Source of the DNA: DATLSM01 sp049585815
Lineage (GTDB): Bacteria > Actinomycetota > Thermoleophilia > Solirubrobacterales > 70-9
Reading direction: 5' to 3'
DNA: 64,000 nucleotides
Assembly (NCBI GenBank): GCA_049585815.1
Contig: JBAVAR010000011.1
Coordinates: 6,490-70,489 of the forward strand
Shown here: piece by piece, positions 43,184-50,897 of the stretch
Position numbering within the stretch: the first letter of the stretch is position 1
How the letters are laid out: each line of letters opens with the position of its first letter
Position numbers and translations under genes: made by a program
The notes under the pieces: generated by a model
The model's database searches: none
The model's input: only the letters and a program-made list of their open reading frames with translations
What the model was told of the DNA's origin: nothing

Positions 43184-43534
43184 CGACCGCACCGCGGTTG
43201 GGACTGTCCGTGACTCCAACCGGTGGGTTCCGACCCGCGTGAACCTAAACTCCTCAGGGTCTTAGGATATTTCCGAGCCGAGCGCCAACCCCGGCTACCG
43301 AGCAGGCGAGTGCTACCCCTTCGTTCTTAACGGTGAGCCGCACAGGAGTCGATGCCTCTAAAACGCAGTGCTCTGTATGCCACAGGCACGATCTGGCAGC
43401 CAGAGGCGCATTCCCTGGTCCATAGTGCCTGCAGTCTCCGGCGCTGTTTCCTCTGGAATAGCTCTTCAACCCCGTTGTTTGCGTGGACCCTGGACGCACT
43501 GGTTTGGATCGCGACGAAGATCGCCGGAGCCGGG
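43184..43534. other. Intergenic region, nothing recognised
   Basis: About 350 bases with no motif-bearing open frame and no clear hairpin. Confidence 0.45.
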
Positions 43535-43540
43535 TAATCT
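43535..43540 (+). promoter_or_regulatory. Probable -10 box (TAATCT), near-leaderless geometry
   Basis: TAATCT ends nine bases before the ATG at 43550. No ribosome binding site lies between. Confidence 0.45.
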
Positions 43541-43549
43541 TTACGGTAG

Positions 43550-44023
43550 ATGGCTTCGGTTGAAGTGCAAGGCGTTGACGGGATGCAGGCATTGCTTGGG
43601 CGACAGATTGGGCCAAGCGGATGGCGCACGGTCACCCAAGGAGATATCGACTCCTTCGCCGATATATCTGGCGATCACCAATGGATCCATGTTGACGTCG
43701 AGCGGTCTCGATCCGAGAGCCCCTTTGGGACCACGGTGGCCCACGGCAACCTCACCCTGTCACTCGTTGATGGGTTCCGTGGCGAACTGATCGACGCTAG
43801 CGGTTTCGCACTCGGTGTCAACTACGGATGGGACAAGATTAGATTTCCGGCCCCGGTTCCGGTTGATGCCAGGGTTCGCGCATGCGCCGAGGTTGTCTCG
43901 GTTGAGGAGAAGGGTGGCGGCTGGTGGCAGATTGTCACTCGTTTCACCCTCGAGGTTGACGACAGCGATAAGCCCTGTTTTGTTGGCGACTCCGTCACTC
44001 GCGTCTTGGTGCCCGCTGACTGA
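43550..44023 (+). CDS. MaoC-like (R)-specific enoyl-CoA hydratase
   Basis: 157 residues with a single hot-dog fold. The hydratase signature is complete: VTQGDIDSFADISGDHQWIHVDVERSRSESPFGTTVAHGNLTLSL, where the D-x4-H pair (Asp/His of the catalytic dyad) and the G-T-x-x-A-H-G segment are typical. It would add water to trans-2-enoyl-CoA in lipid metabolism, linking it in function to the fatty-acid operon at 49.7-55.7 kb though not in operon with it. It is followed by an NTF2-like gene about 50 bases downstream. Confidence 0.9.
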   Translation: MASVEVQGVDGMQALLGRQIGPSGWRTVTQGDIDSFADISGDHQWIHVDVERSRSESPFGTTVAHGNLTLSLVDGFRGELIDASGFALGVNYGWDKIRFPAPVPVDARVRACAEVVSVEEKGGGWWQIVTRFTLEVDDSDKPCFVGDSVTRVLVPAD

Positions 44024-44072
44024 CCGGCTCAATCAATATTGCCCTAAAAGGGCGGTGAATAGGCGCTGAGGA

Positions 44073-44501
44073 ATGGGCAGGTCGGCAGATACATCACCGG
44101 TTGAACTCGTCGCTGAGCTCCATCGGCGCCAAGGTCGGATGTACGCGGGGGGTGCCGTCGAGCCGGTGCTTGAGCTGCTCTCCCCTGACATAATCTGGCA
44201 TGTACCGGGCATAAGCCCCATTGCGGGCGACCATCGTGGCTTCGCTCAGGTGGTCGAATACTTTGAACGGCGTCGCCGCCTTGCAAGCACGACGATGCGC
44301 ATGCGGCCAGGCGTCGCGAACGTCTACGGCAATGCGGTGGTCCAGTGCGTCGAGGGCACCGCTGTCCTTAATCGTGAGCCGGTCAGCTGGCAGACTCTAG
44401 GAATCTACTGCATCGCCATCGAACAAGCCGCAATCCGAGAGGCGTGGCTCGTACCGCTTGACAGTGATCTGTTCGACCGCATCTGGTCAGGCTTTAATTG
44501 A
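44073..44501 (+). CDS. NTF2-like/SnoaL-type protein
   Basis: 142 residues: SPVELVAELHRRQGRMYAGGAVEPVLELLSPDIIWHVPG, then GDHRGFAQVVEYFERRR and strands MRMRPGVANVYGNAVVQCVEGTAVLNREPVSWQTLGIYCI. This is the standard SnoaL-like order with the W-H-V-P segment at the mouth of the barrel. GAGGA lies directly before the ATG. Probably co-transcribed with the MaoC gene, about 50 bases upstream. Substrate or ligand unknown. Confidence 0.82.
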   Translation: MGRSADTSPVELVAELHRRQGRMYAGGAVEPVLELLSPDIIWHVPGISPIAGDHRGFAQVVEYFERRRRLASTTMRMRPGVANVYGNAVVQCVEGTAVLNREPVSWQTLGIYCIAIEQAAIREAWLVPLDSDLFDRIWSGFN

Positions 44502-45000
44502 CACCATTTGGGCAGGCAGGGCACCCGGGGGGTGACTTTCTCCACTTACTCGAGATCGAATACCAAACTTCCGTCGGGTGACCATTGACCACCTGACCTC
44601 CCTCTCGATACGATGGCGCTTAAAAGCCGATCGGGTGTGATAAATGCATCACAAAATCCGACTGGATTTTTTGGCTGGCTGGCCTTCAGCGTGAACTCTA
44701 CGGTGCCCGCTCGGCATTCGGGCCTGGGGACATTCGCTAGGTTGGCATCGAGGCCACGCCTTCGAGGATGACCGCGTGTCATATCTTCGGGAACCAGCGG
44801 CAGTTAATGGTTCGGATGGCCTTCCGGAGGCGGACGGGATCGCCGTCCGCAAATTGCGTGCTCGGGGGTTCGGCCCATGCAGGCACCAGCAATACTTGGG
44901 CCCTCGATCTCACCGATGAAATCATACGATCTCGAGGTCAAACGGCCCCCTTTCCATTTGACAGGGTGAAGGCCATTCGGAGCACTGATGACAACCCGCG
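44502..45000. other. Region without a confident gene
   Basis: A minus-strand frame at 44546-44782 (78 codons; NLANVPRPECRAGTVEFTLK and a C-terminal GGQWSPDGSLVFDLE) has some protein character but no start signal; it may be a remnant. The plus-strand frame continuing into the gene at 45017 is atypical before its ATG. Confidence 0.35.
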
Positions 45001-45016
45001 AAAGGGGATTACGCAG

Positions 45017-45562
45017 ATGACACCGCCAAGCGTCACAGCCAGCATCACAACTGCTGAGCAAGATGTAAAGAAGTCGAGCGTGGTCAAGACGAGGCACAAT
45101 CTCAATAGGGCTGTCCGGTTCAGCCCATCTGAGATCAGGCAAGCAATGAGCGAGGTGAAGGGCTTTAACGCCAAGCTCGCGGTTGTCATTACTCACGCCG
45201 TGGGTTCGATGGCGATGGCGTACATCTTCTGCCTGATTGCGCTGACGAGCCTTCCTGCCGTCCTGATTGAGGCGGGTGTACTGACCAAGAACGATGTCCC
45301 CAAGTTCTTGACGAAACCGGGCCTCATCCTGATCGTTGCGTGGATCGCGCAGACCTTCATCCAGCTCGTCCTGCTATCGATCATCATGGTTGGCCAAGAT
45401 GTGCAGTCGATTGCATCCGATGCACGCGCCGAAAACACCTTCAAGGACACGCAGGCGATCATCGATGCTCTGAATACCGAAACAGAGGGTGGTCTGAGGA
45501 CGATCCTCGAAGCGATTCAATCCCAGGCCAAGCCCGCTCAGCAGCCGGGTTCCGGGGGGTAG
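45017..45562 (+). CDS. Two-helix membrane protein, possibly DUF1003-like
   Basis: 181 residues from the ATG at 45017, which has GAAAGGGG upstream; longer in-frame starts are atypical in composition. A charged N-terminal part precedes two transmembrane segments (VVITHAVGSMAMAYIFCLIA and LILIVAWIAQTFIQLVLLSI), then MVGQDVQSIASDARAENTFKD and a helical C-terminus. The G-S-M-x-x-x-Y, A-L-T-S-L-P and Q-T-(F)-I-Q-L-V-L motifs resemble the DUF1003-type family of unknown function. Located in the cytoplasmic membrane. Confidence 0.65.
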   Translation: MTPPSVTASITTAEQDVKKSSVVKTRHNLNRAVRFSPSEIRQAMSEVKGFNAKLAVVITHAVGSMAMAYIFCLIALTSLPAVLIEAGVLTKNDVPKFLTKPGLILIVAWIAQTFIQLVLLSIIMVGQDVQSIASDARAENTFKDTQAIIDALNTETEGGLRTILEAIQSQAKPAQQPGSGG

Positions 45563-45820
45563 CCGGAAGAATTGTTGCCGGCGAAATCAGGCGGTCGCTG
45601 CCCACGGGCGGCGCTCGCATCGGATTCTGGTTCCCGAGGATGAACTGAGGCCTCGCCAGATCAATGGGTTTGGCCGATCAGGGAAGGGGGAAGAATGATC
45701 GGCCCCCTTTAGCATCCGCTCCGGCCCCTCAGGATCCGGCCGGAACGTTGTAGGCTCAAGCTCGGCCACATCCACGAGACCTAAGGGGACGCTGGGTTGA
45801 GAGGACAAAGAGAAACGTTC

Positions 45821-46633
45821 ATGCGGCCTGCCTCGGTTGAAGCGGAAATCACCGTTTCATTCCAGGCGATGCGCGCGGAGTTCTGGATGGTGGCGTCGTT
45901 GCTCGCCGCGGCGGGACTGGCGTGGTGGTGGACCGCTGTTCGCATGGTGGGGATGGATGGAGGCCCAGGCGCCGATCTGGGCGCGCTCGGCTGGTTCACC
46001 GGAGTCTGGGCCGTGATGATGGCAGCGATGATGCTGCCGTCACTCGCCCCGACAGCAGCTGTTCATGCCGCATTGGTGCGTCGCAACCCCAGCCGGATTC
46101 TATTGTTTGCAGTTGGCTACCTTCTCGTTTGGAGTGCGGCTGGTATTGCGGCCTACGGATTGCTCAAGCTTGGCAGCGTGCTCTTGGCCACCCCCTTGGC
46201 ATGGAACAGGGGTGGGCGCTGGTTTGCGGCGGGTGTTCTGATATTTGCTGCTCTTTATCAGCTGACGCCGATCAAGGGCACCTTCTTGCTGAGGTGCCGT
46301 TGCCCACTCCGATTCCTGCGCGCGACGTGGCGTGACGGCCGATCAGGGGCCCTTTTGATGGGCCTGCGCAATGGGAGTTGGTGCCTGGGTTGTTCTTGGG
46401 CCCTGATGGCTGCGCTTTTCGCCCTCGGCCTCATGAATCTCGCCTGGATGGTGTTGATTGCCGGGTTGGTGTCCCTTGAAAAGATCGGTCCGTGGGGACG
46501 TGCGGCGCGGGCTGCTACTGCTGGGATCCTCGCTGTGCTCGCGCTGGCACTTCTGACCGTTCCTCACGAGCTGCCGGGTCTCGTGGTTCCGGGCTCGCCC
46601 GGATCGACGGGCTCGATGAGGGCGATGGGATAG
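45821..46633 (+). CDS. DUF2182 predicted metal-binding membrane protein
   Basis: 270 residues from the ATG at 45821; a TTG at 45797 would add eight. About six or seven transmembrane segments. Family hallmarks: WFTGVWAVMMAAMMLPSLAPTA (the M-x-A-M-M-L-P-S motif), LLFAVGYLLVWSAAGIAAYGLL, a Cys motif after the YQLTPIKGTFLLRCRCPL loop, and GLRNGSWCLGCSWALMAALF. These Met and Cys positions are thought to bind metal. The function of the family is not established. Single gene on its strand between unrelated neighbours. Confidence 0.87.
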   Translation: MRPASVEAEITVSFQAMRAEFWMVASLLAAAGLAWWWTAVRMVGMDGGPGADLGALGWFTGVWAVMMAAMMLPSLAPTAAVHAALVRRNPSRILLFAVGYLLVWSAAGIAAYGLLKLGSVLLATPLAWNRGGRWFAAGVLIFAALYQLTPIKGTFLLRCRCPLRFLRATWRDGRSGALLMGLRNGSWCLGCSWALMAALFALGLMNLAWMVLIAGLVSLEKIGPWGRAARAATAGILAVLALALLTVPHELPGLVVPGSPGSTGSMRAMG

Positions 46634-46781
46634 GTCTCGCTAGCATCGAGTCGCTGGTTGGGTGCGAGCCCTGATACCCAGGCGCACCGTGCTGGGGGCT
46701 GAAAAGTGATCTGCCTCGGGCATTCGCGGCGGTCGGTGAAAGAGGATCTCGGCAGGGTCCATTAACGGAGGAGCCCCGGGT

Positions 46782-46810
46782 TTGAAACATGCCACGCGCA
46801 ACACTAGACT
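46782..46810 (+). promoter_or_regulatory. Sigma-70-type promoter with leaderless geometry
   Basis: TTGAAA (46782-46787), 17-base spacer, TAGACT (46805-46810), then eight bases to the TTG start at 46819. This is the best-formed example of the leaderless pattern on the plus strand. Confidence 0.6.
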
Positions 46811-46818
46811 GAGCACCG

Positions 46819-47556
46819 TTGCCCGAAGATCCTGATATCCGGTTCCCCGGCGAGAGCGATGATTACCGCCTAGAGCGCAGCAGACTTCTCGAGGCTGAGG
46901 TCGAGCTGAGACGTGCGACCGAGCGGGTCGCAGCCCAACGGCGCGCGCTGCCGCCGGGCGGCGTGGTTCCGGAGAACTACAGGTTTGAGGAGGTTGCCTC
47001 CGGCGACGGGGAGGTGAGGTTGTCGGAGCTCTTCGCTGCGGGTACCGACACCCTCGTCGTTTACAGCTTCATGTTCCCGCGATTCTCCGGTGACTCCAGG
47101 CCGGGGCCCGATGGACAGACCGGAAAGCTCCCCCTCGCGGAGACTCCATGCGCGTCCTGCACATCAATCCTTGACTCACTCGATGGCGCTTCTCCTCATC
47201 TTGCCCAGCAGATCAATCTCATCGTGGTTGCAAAGTCTGCCCCCGAGCGAGTTCGCACCTTTGCTCAGGAGCGTGGGTGGAAAAACCTGCGCCTACTTTC
47301 ATCGCGGAACAACACCTACAACCGTGATTATCACGCCGAAACAGGAGACGGTGAGCAGATCCCCATCCTGAACGTGTTCGTACGGGATGGCGACCAGATC
47401 CGGCATGCATGGGCCACGGAGCTCATGTTTGCACCTCGTGATGAGGGTGAGGATCCACGCCATGTCGATTCAATCTGGCCGATTTGGAGCGTGCTCGACA
47501 TGACCCCGGGGGGCAGGACGACCAGGTCAGATATTCCAAAGCTGGCCTACCAATAG
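46819..47556 (+). CDS. DUF899 (thioredoxin-like) family protein
   Basis: 245 residues from a TTG. After an N-terminal helix (YRLERSRLLEAEVELRRATERVAAQRRALPPGG) comes the thioredoxin-like core: VRLSELFAAGTDTLVVYSFMF, the DUF899 Cys motif PCASCTSILDSLDG, VVAKSAPERVRTFAQERGWKNLRLLSS and NTYNRDYHAETGDGEQIPILNVFVRDGDQIRHAWATEL. The C-x-x-C suggests redox activity. Function of the family is not firmly known. The start codon is set by the promoter immediately upstream. Confidence 0.88.
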   Translation: MPEDPDIRFPGESDDYRLERSRLLEAEVELRRATERVAAQRRALPPGGVVPENYRFEEVASGDGEVRLSELFAAGTDTLVVYSFMFPRFSGDSRPGPDGQTGKLPLAETPCASCTSILDSLDGASPHLAQQINLIVVAKSAPERVRTFAQERGWKNLRLLSSRNNTYNRDYHAETGDGEQIPILNVFVRDGDQIRHAWATELMFAPRDEGEDPRHVDSIWPIWSVLDMTPGGRTTRSDIPKLAYQ

Positions 47557-47628
47557 GCTGCACATTGTGCGAAGCAGAGATTGGCCCCGACCCCGACTCT
47601 AAGCTGCCGAGGAGTTGGTGTGACGGAC

Positions 47629-48054
47629 CTAGAACACCTGTTTTTGGAGGAATCCGGCAACCAGGACCAGCCAACCGCCAATCTCAGCCACAATCAGCGT
47701 CACCATGAAGGAATGCGTTCCGGGTGCGGGCTCTCGGAACATGTTGTCGGTGTCGCGCTTCAGACCGTGGATGGCATATCCAGCAGTTGCCGCAAAGAAG
47801 TAGAGAGTCATGGCGCCGGCGGCAAGCAGATTAACGAGGCCGCTCCAACCGCTCAGCTCGACGAAGGTCGCGATCAGAAGCAGGGCAAAGCTGTACAAAA
47901 GGGCCGCTCGATGCGCTATATCCACATAGGGATGGGCTTGGTGGGTCTCGGAGCTGACGATCTGGCGGAACTTCCAAACTCCGAGCAGCAGCGCGAAGAG
48001 GAACATCAGCGCGTCGGCCACTAAGACGGCTTTGGTGTCGGTGGCCAGGGTCAC
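47629..48054 (-). CDS. Four-helix integral membrane protein
   Basis: 141 residues from a GTG with four hydrophobic segments (AVLVADALMFLFALLLGVW; AALLYSFALLLIATFVELSG; LVNLLAAGAMTLYFFAATAG; FMVTLIVAEIGGWLVLVAGF). Charged loops contain SSETHQAHPYVDIAHR and KRDTDNMFREPAPGTHS; the two His residues in the first loop could bind metal or haem, but no known motif is formed. Family not recognised. Confidence 0.7.
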   Translation of the reverse strand: MTLATDTKAVLVADALMFLFALLLGVWKFRQIVSSETHQAHPYVDIAHRAALLYSFALLLIATFVELSGWSGLVNLLAAGAMTLYFFAATAGYAIHGLKRDTDNMFREPAPGTHSFMVTLIVAEIGGWLVLVAGFLQKQVF

Positions 48055-48099
48055 TTGGGGACCACATATCCAGCCCGCTCCCCGCCAGCAGGCTTCATC

Positions 48100-48750
48100 T
48101 CATCCGTCACTCGGCTTGGGGGGTCGGAGCATCAACCGCAGCGGTGGGCTGCCGAAGACGCGGAGCTCGCGGGTTACGTGGAAGCCGAGCCGCTCATAGA
48201 GCACCGCATTGCGCTCGCTCGATGCCTCGAGATATGCCGGTAACCCCTCGCGGTCGCAGCGGTCAAGGACCATCCCAAGTAGGGAGCTGCCGATGCCTTG
48301 CCCCTGCACGCGCGGCAGTACGCCGACATCGCGCACGTAGTAGTGGGATTCGCGCACGCCGCGGGTGTGGTGCCATTCCATTGCCGCGCCCAACCTCGCC
48401 GCACGCCACAGGTAGACGCCGAAAGCGCTGCCCTCCATCAGGGTTGCCTGAAGGGGTGAGCGCCAGGCGCGCGGCGGCATGACTATCACCGCGCCGGTTC
48501 GCTCGCTGGTGGTAAAAACGCCGCCCCGCGGCGGGCCCATGTGGCGCAGCTCCAGCGCGAAAAAGCGGCGCAGCCGGGCCTCCCTTCTGCGATCGTCCGG
48601 CATCAGCCAGCCGAAGACCGGATCGTCCAAAAAGGCCTTCGCCAGCACGGAGGTCAGATGATTCATATCGTCTGCGTTTGCCGGCCGCAGGCCAGGGTCG
48701 GCCTGTCCGTAAGATGTACCGCGGTCTGCGCTGGGTGGCGCCTCAGGCAT
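48100..48750 (-). CDS. GNAT family N-acetyltransferase
   Basis: 216 residues from the ATG at 48750. Acetyl-CoA loop VGVLPRVQGQGIGSSLLGMVLDRCD (the Q/R-x-x-G-x-G/A motif), preceded by HYYVRD and followed by the AYLEASSERNAVLYERLGF strand-helix typical of GNAT proteins. It transfers acetyl groups to an amine; the substrate is unknown. Its ATG lies within the end of the upstream TetR gene (ATGCCTGA, eight-base overlap), so the two are translationally coupled and the TetR protein may control both. Confidence 0.87.
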   Translation of the reverse strand: MPEAPPSADRGTSYGQADPGLRPANADDMNHLTSVLAKAFLDDPVFGWLMPDDRRREARLRRFFALELRHMGPPRGGVFTTSERTGAVIVMPPRAWRSPLQATLMEGSAFGVYLWRAARLGAAMEWHHTRGVRESHYYVRDVGVLPRVQGQGIGSSLLGMVLDRCDREGLPAYLEASSERNAVLYERLGFHVTRELRVFGSPPLRLMLRPPKPSDG

Positions 48751-49447
48751 CACTGCCCCCCTTTTCTTGCTTTCCTCCGGCCCGGCCACCAAGGCTGGGA
48801 TCCGCCGCGGAGCTGCTCTCGCGTACCAACGCTTCGAAGGCCTTAAACACAAGGGCGAGCATCTCTCCAAACAGCGGATCCGGGACCGCATCGGGGCTGA
48901 GCAGCTTCTCCAATGCGAGTCCGTTTCCAAGCGCGCTGATGAAGAGCCCAAGGTGCTCACCGGCCCCGGCCTCGGCTGGAAATCCTGCTCGCTGTGCGGC
49001 CTCCGAGGCTACCTGGGCACTCCCGGAGCGAAGCGTCGCGAAGAGTCCGGCGAGGCGCTCCCTCAGGCGTGGCTCACGAACTGCGTATGCCCAGAACTCG
49101 ATCAGGAGGGGAAAGTAATTCGGGCGCTCGCGCAAAATCAGCATCCAATGATCGCCCGCCCCGCGGGCCTGCTCCTCCAGCGTGGCGCCTGCCGCGACGA
49201 TCTCGGAGTATTCCCCAATATCGGAGGCAATCCGCTCCTCAAAAAGTGCGAGAAATAGATTCTCCTTACCGGCAAAGTTGGAATAAAGAGCGCCGGTCGT
49301 CGCGCCGGCCTCCCGCGCGATCTCCTCCATCGAGGCTCCGTGGAATCCATGTCGAGCGAACACCTTTTCGGCCGCATCGAGGACCCGACGGCGGGTCAGT
49401 TCCCGCTGTTCGTCGCGGAGAGACGGTTGCGTGAAAGCCTCTGGCAT
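48743..49447 (-). CDS. TetR/AcrR family transcriptional regulator
   Basis: 234 residues. The DNA-binding unit is at about 18-65: RRRVLDAAEKVFARHGFHGASMEEIAREAGATTGALYSNFAGKENLF. A helical C-terminal domain follows, ending in a basic Gly-rich tail. Probably autoregulatory, with the coupled acetyltransferase downstream in the same transcript. The fatty-acid operon upstream on the same strand ends in a terminator 180 bases away, so this gene likely has its own promoter; TACTAA lies seven bases before the ATG but is a poor match. Confidence 0.9.
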   Translation of the reverse strand: MPEAFTQPSLRDEQRELTRRRVLDAAEKVFARHGFHGASMEEIAREAGATTGALYSNFAGKENLFLALFEERIASDIGEYSEIVAAGATLEEQARGAGDHWMLILRERPNYFPLLIEFWAYAVREPRLRERLAGLFATLRSGSAQVASEAAQRAGFPAEAGAGEHLGLFISALGNGLALEKLLSPDAVPDPLFGEMLALVFKAFEALVRESSSAADPSLGGRAGGKQEKGGSDA

Positions 49448-49626
49448 CGAGCGATTAGTATCTCAGATAGCAAACCTTATGTCAAATATTGACCCCGAGG
49501 AACGGTTGGTGTGGGTGGCTGCTCGTCGGCGACGGATTAACGACCACAGGCAATGCACGTCCTCACGAAACTCCGAGCCAGCGGTGGGCGACGCAGACGC
49601 CGGGTTCACCAAAGCGCCAGCTTCAC

Positions 49627-49660
49627 AAAAGGGCCTGCCTCCGGCCCCTTGTCCTTTTTT
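49627..49660. terminator. Bidirectional hairpin terminator of the fatty-acid operon
   Basis: GGGCC (49631-49635) and GGCCC (49643-49647) form a stem with a seven-base loop. On the minus strand the stem is followed by four T; on the plus strand a T run (49655-49660) follows. It sits ten bases past the stop of the last acyl-CoA dehydrogenase gene. Confidence 0.6.
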
Positions 49661-49669
49661 GGCGACGTC

Positions 49670-50875
49670 CTAGCGAAGTTCGGCGGAACTCTTGCCCAGC
49701 AATTGCCGGGCAACGATCAGCAGCTGGATCTGCTGGGTGCCCTCGAAGATGTCGAGGATCTTTGCATCGCGCGCCCACTTCTCCAGCAGCTCGGTCTCGC
49801 TGTAGCCGACGCTGCCGCAGAGCTCCACGCAGCCGAGTGTGACCTCAACGCAGGTGGACCCGGCCTTCGCCTTTGCCATTGAGGCCTGCAGCGAGTTCGG
49901 CCTGCCGTTGTCAGCCATCCACGCCGCCTGCAGGGTGAGAAGGCGCGCCGCCTCATAGTCGGCCTCCAATTCCGCGAAGCGGGCCGCGGCCGCCGCTTGG
50001 GAAAGGAGGGGCGCATCGTCGCCGATCTCGATCCCCACTTCCTCGAGGTGCCCTCGCGTCTGTTCCAGCGCAGCACGGGTGACGCCGACGGCCATCGCCG
50101 CGACCAGCGGTCGGGTGTTATCGAAGGTCTGCATCGCCCCACCGAATCCCTGCTTGGTGTCGATCTCTGGACTGCCGAGCAGCGCCTCCCTCGGCACCCT
50201 GCAGTCCTGCAAGGTGAAGTTTGCGGTATCAGATGCCCGGATCCCCAGCTTGTGCTCCAGCCGGTCGAGCTTAAGCCCGGGGTTGTCTCGCTCGACAATG
50301 AAGGACTTGATCGCCGCCCTACCCTTTGAGCGGTCGAGCGTCGCCCAGACCACAATCAGGTCGGCGCGATCGCCTGAGGTGACGAAGATCTTCTCGCCAT
50401 TAAGGACGTACTCCTCGCCGATCAGCTCGGCCGTTGTGCGGATCGCCGCTGAATCCGAACCCGCCTCAGGCTCGGTGATTGCCATAGCGGCCCACTTCCC
50501 ACCGTAGCGCTCCAACTGCTCATCACTTGCCACCGAAGCGATTGCTGAATTTCCAAGGCCCTGCCGCGGCAGGGAGAGCAACAGCCCCAGGTCGCCCCAG
50601 CAGAGCTCAATGATCCCCAGCACCGTGGAGAGATTGGAGCCGTTGCGATTCTCGCCGTCCTCATTGGCGTCCCGCCGCACCCCCGCCGCGCCGGAGGCGC
50701 TTTCGGCTCCCTCGTTCATCCCGTCGATCAGCGAGGCCAGCATGTCTAGCTCTTTCGGATAGGTGTGCTCTGCCTCGTCGTACTTGCGAGAGATCGGGCG
50801 GAAGACCTCCGCTGCGACCTGGTGGGCCTGGTCGACGAGTGGCTTGAACTTCTTTGGCGTCTCAAGATCGATCAT
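49670..50875 (-). CDS. Acyl-CoA dehydrogenase, catalytic-type subunit
   Basis: 401 residues; GAGGAG precedes the ATG. FAD-binding segments AMAITEPEAGSDSAAIRTTA and YVLNGEKIFVTSGDRADLIVVWA, and the C-terminal motif WARDAKILDIFEGTQQIQLLIVAR with the Glu that acts as base in the MCAD-type group. It oxidises acyl-CoA to trans-2-enoyl-CoA and passes electrons to ETF. It is the last gene of the five-gene operon, 22 bases after a second, divergent dehydrogenase. An internal Ala/Gly/Asn-rich insertion at about 55-80 (GAESASGAAGVRRDANEDGE) is unusual. Confidence 0.9.
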   Translation of the reverse strand: MIDLETPKKFKPLVDQAHQVAAEVFRPISRKYDEAEHTYPKELDMLASLIDGMNEGAESASGAAGVRRDANEDGENRNGSNLSTVLGIIELCWGDLGLLLSLPRQGLGNSAIASVASDEQLERYGGKWAAMAITEPEAGSDSAAIRTTAELIGEEYVLNGEKIFVTSGDRADLIVVWATLDRSKGRAAIKSFIVERDNPGLKLDRLEHKLGIRASDTANFTLQDCRVPREALLGSPEIDTKQGFGGAMQTFDNTRPLVAAMAVGVTRAALEQTRGHLEEVGIEIGDDAPLLSQAAAAARFAELEADYEAARLLTLQAAWMADNGRPNSLQASMAKAKAGSTCVEVTLGCVELCGSVGYSETELLEKWARDAKILDIFEGTQQIQLLIVARQLLGKSSAELR

Positions 50876-50897
50876 CTTCTGGTCTCCTCACCACTGG

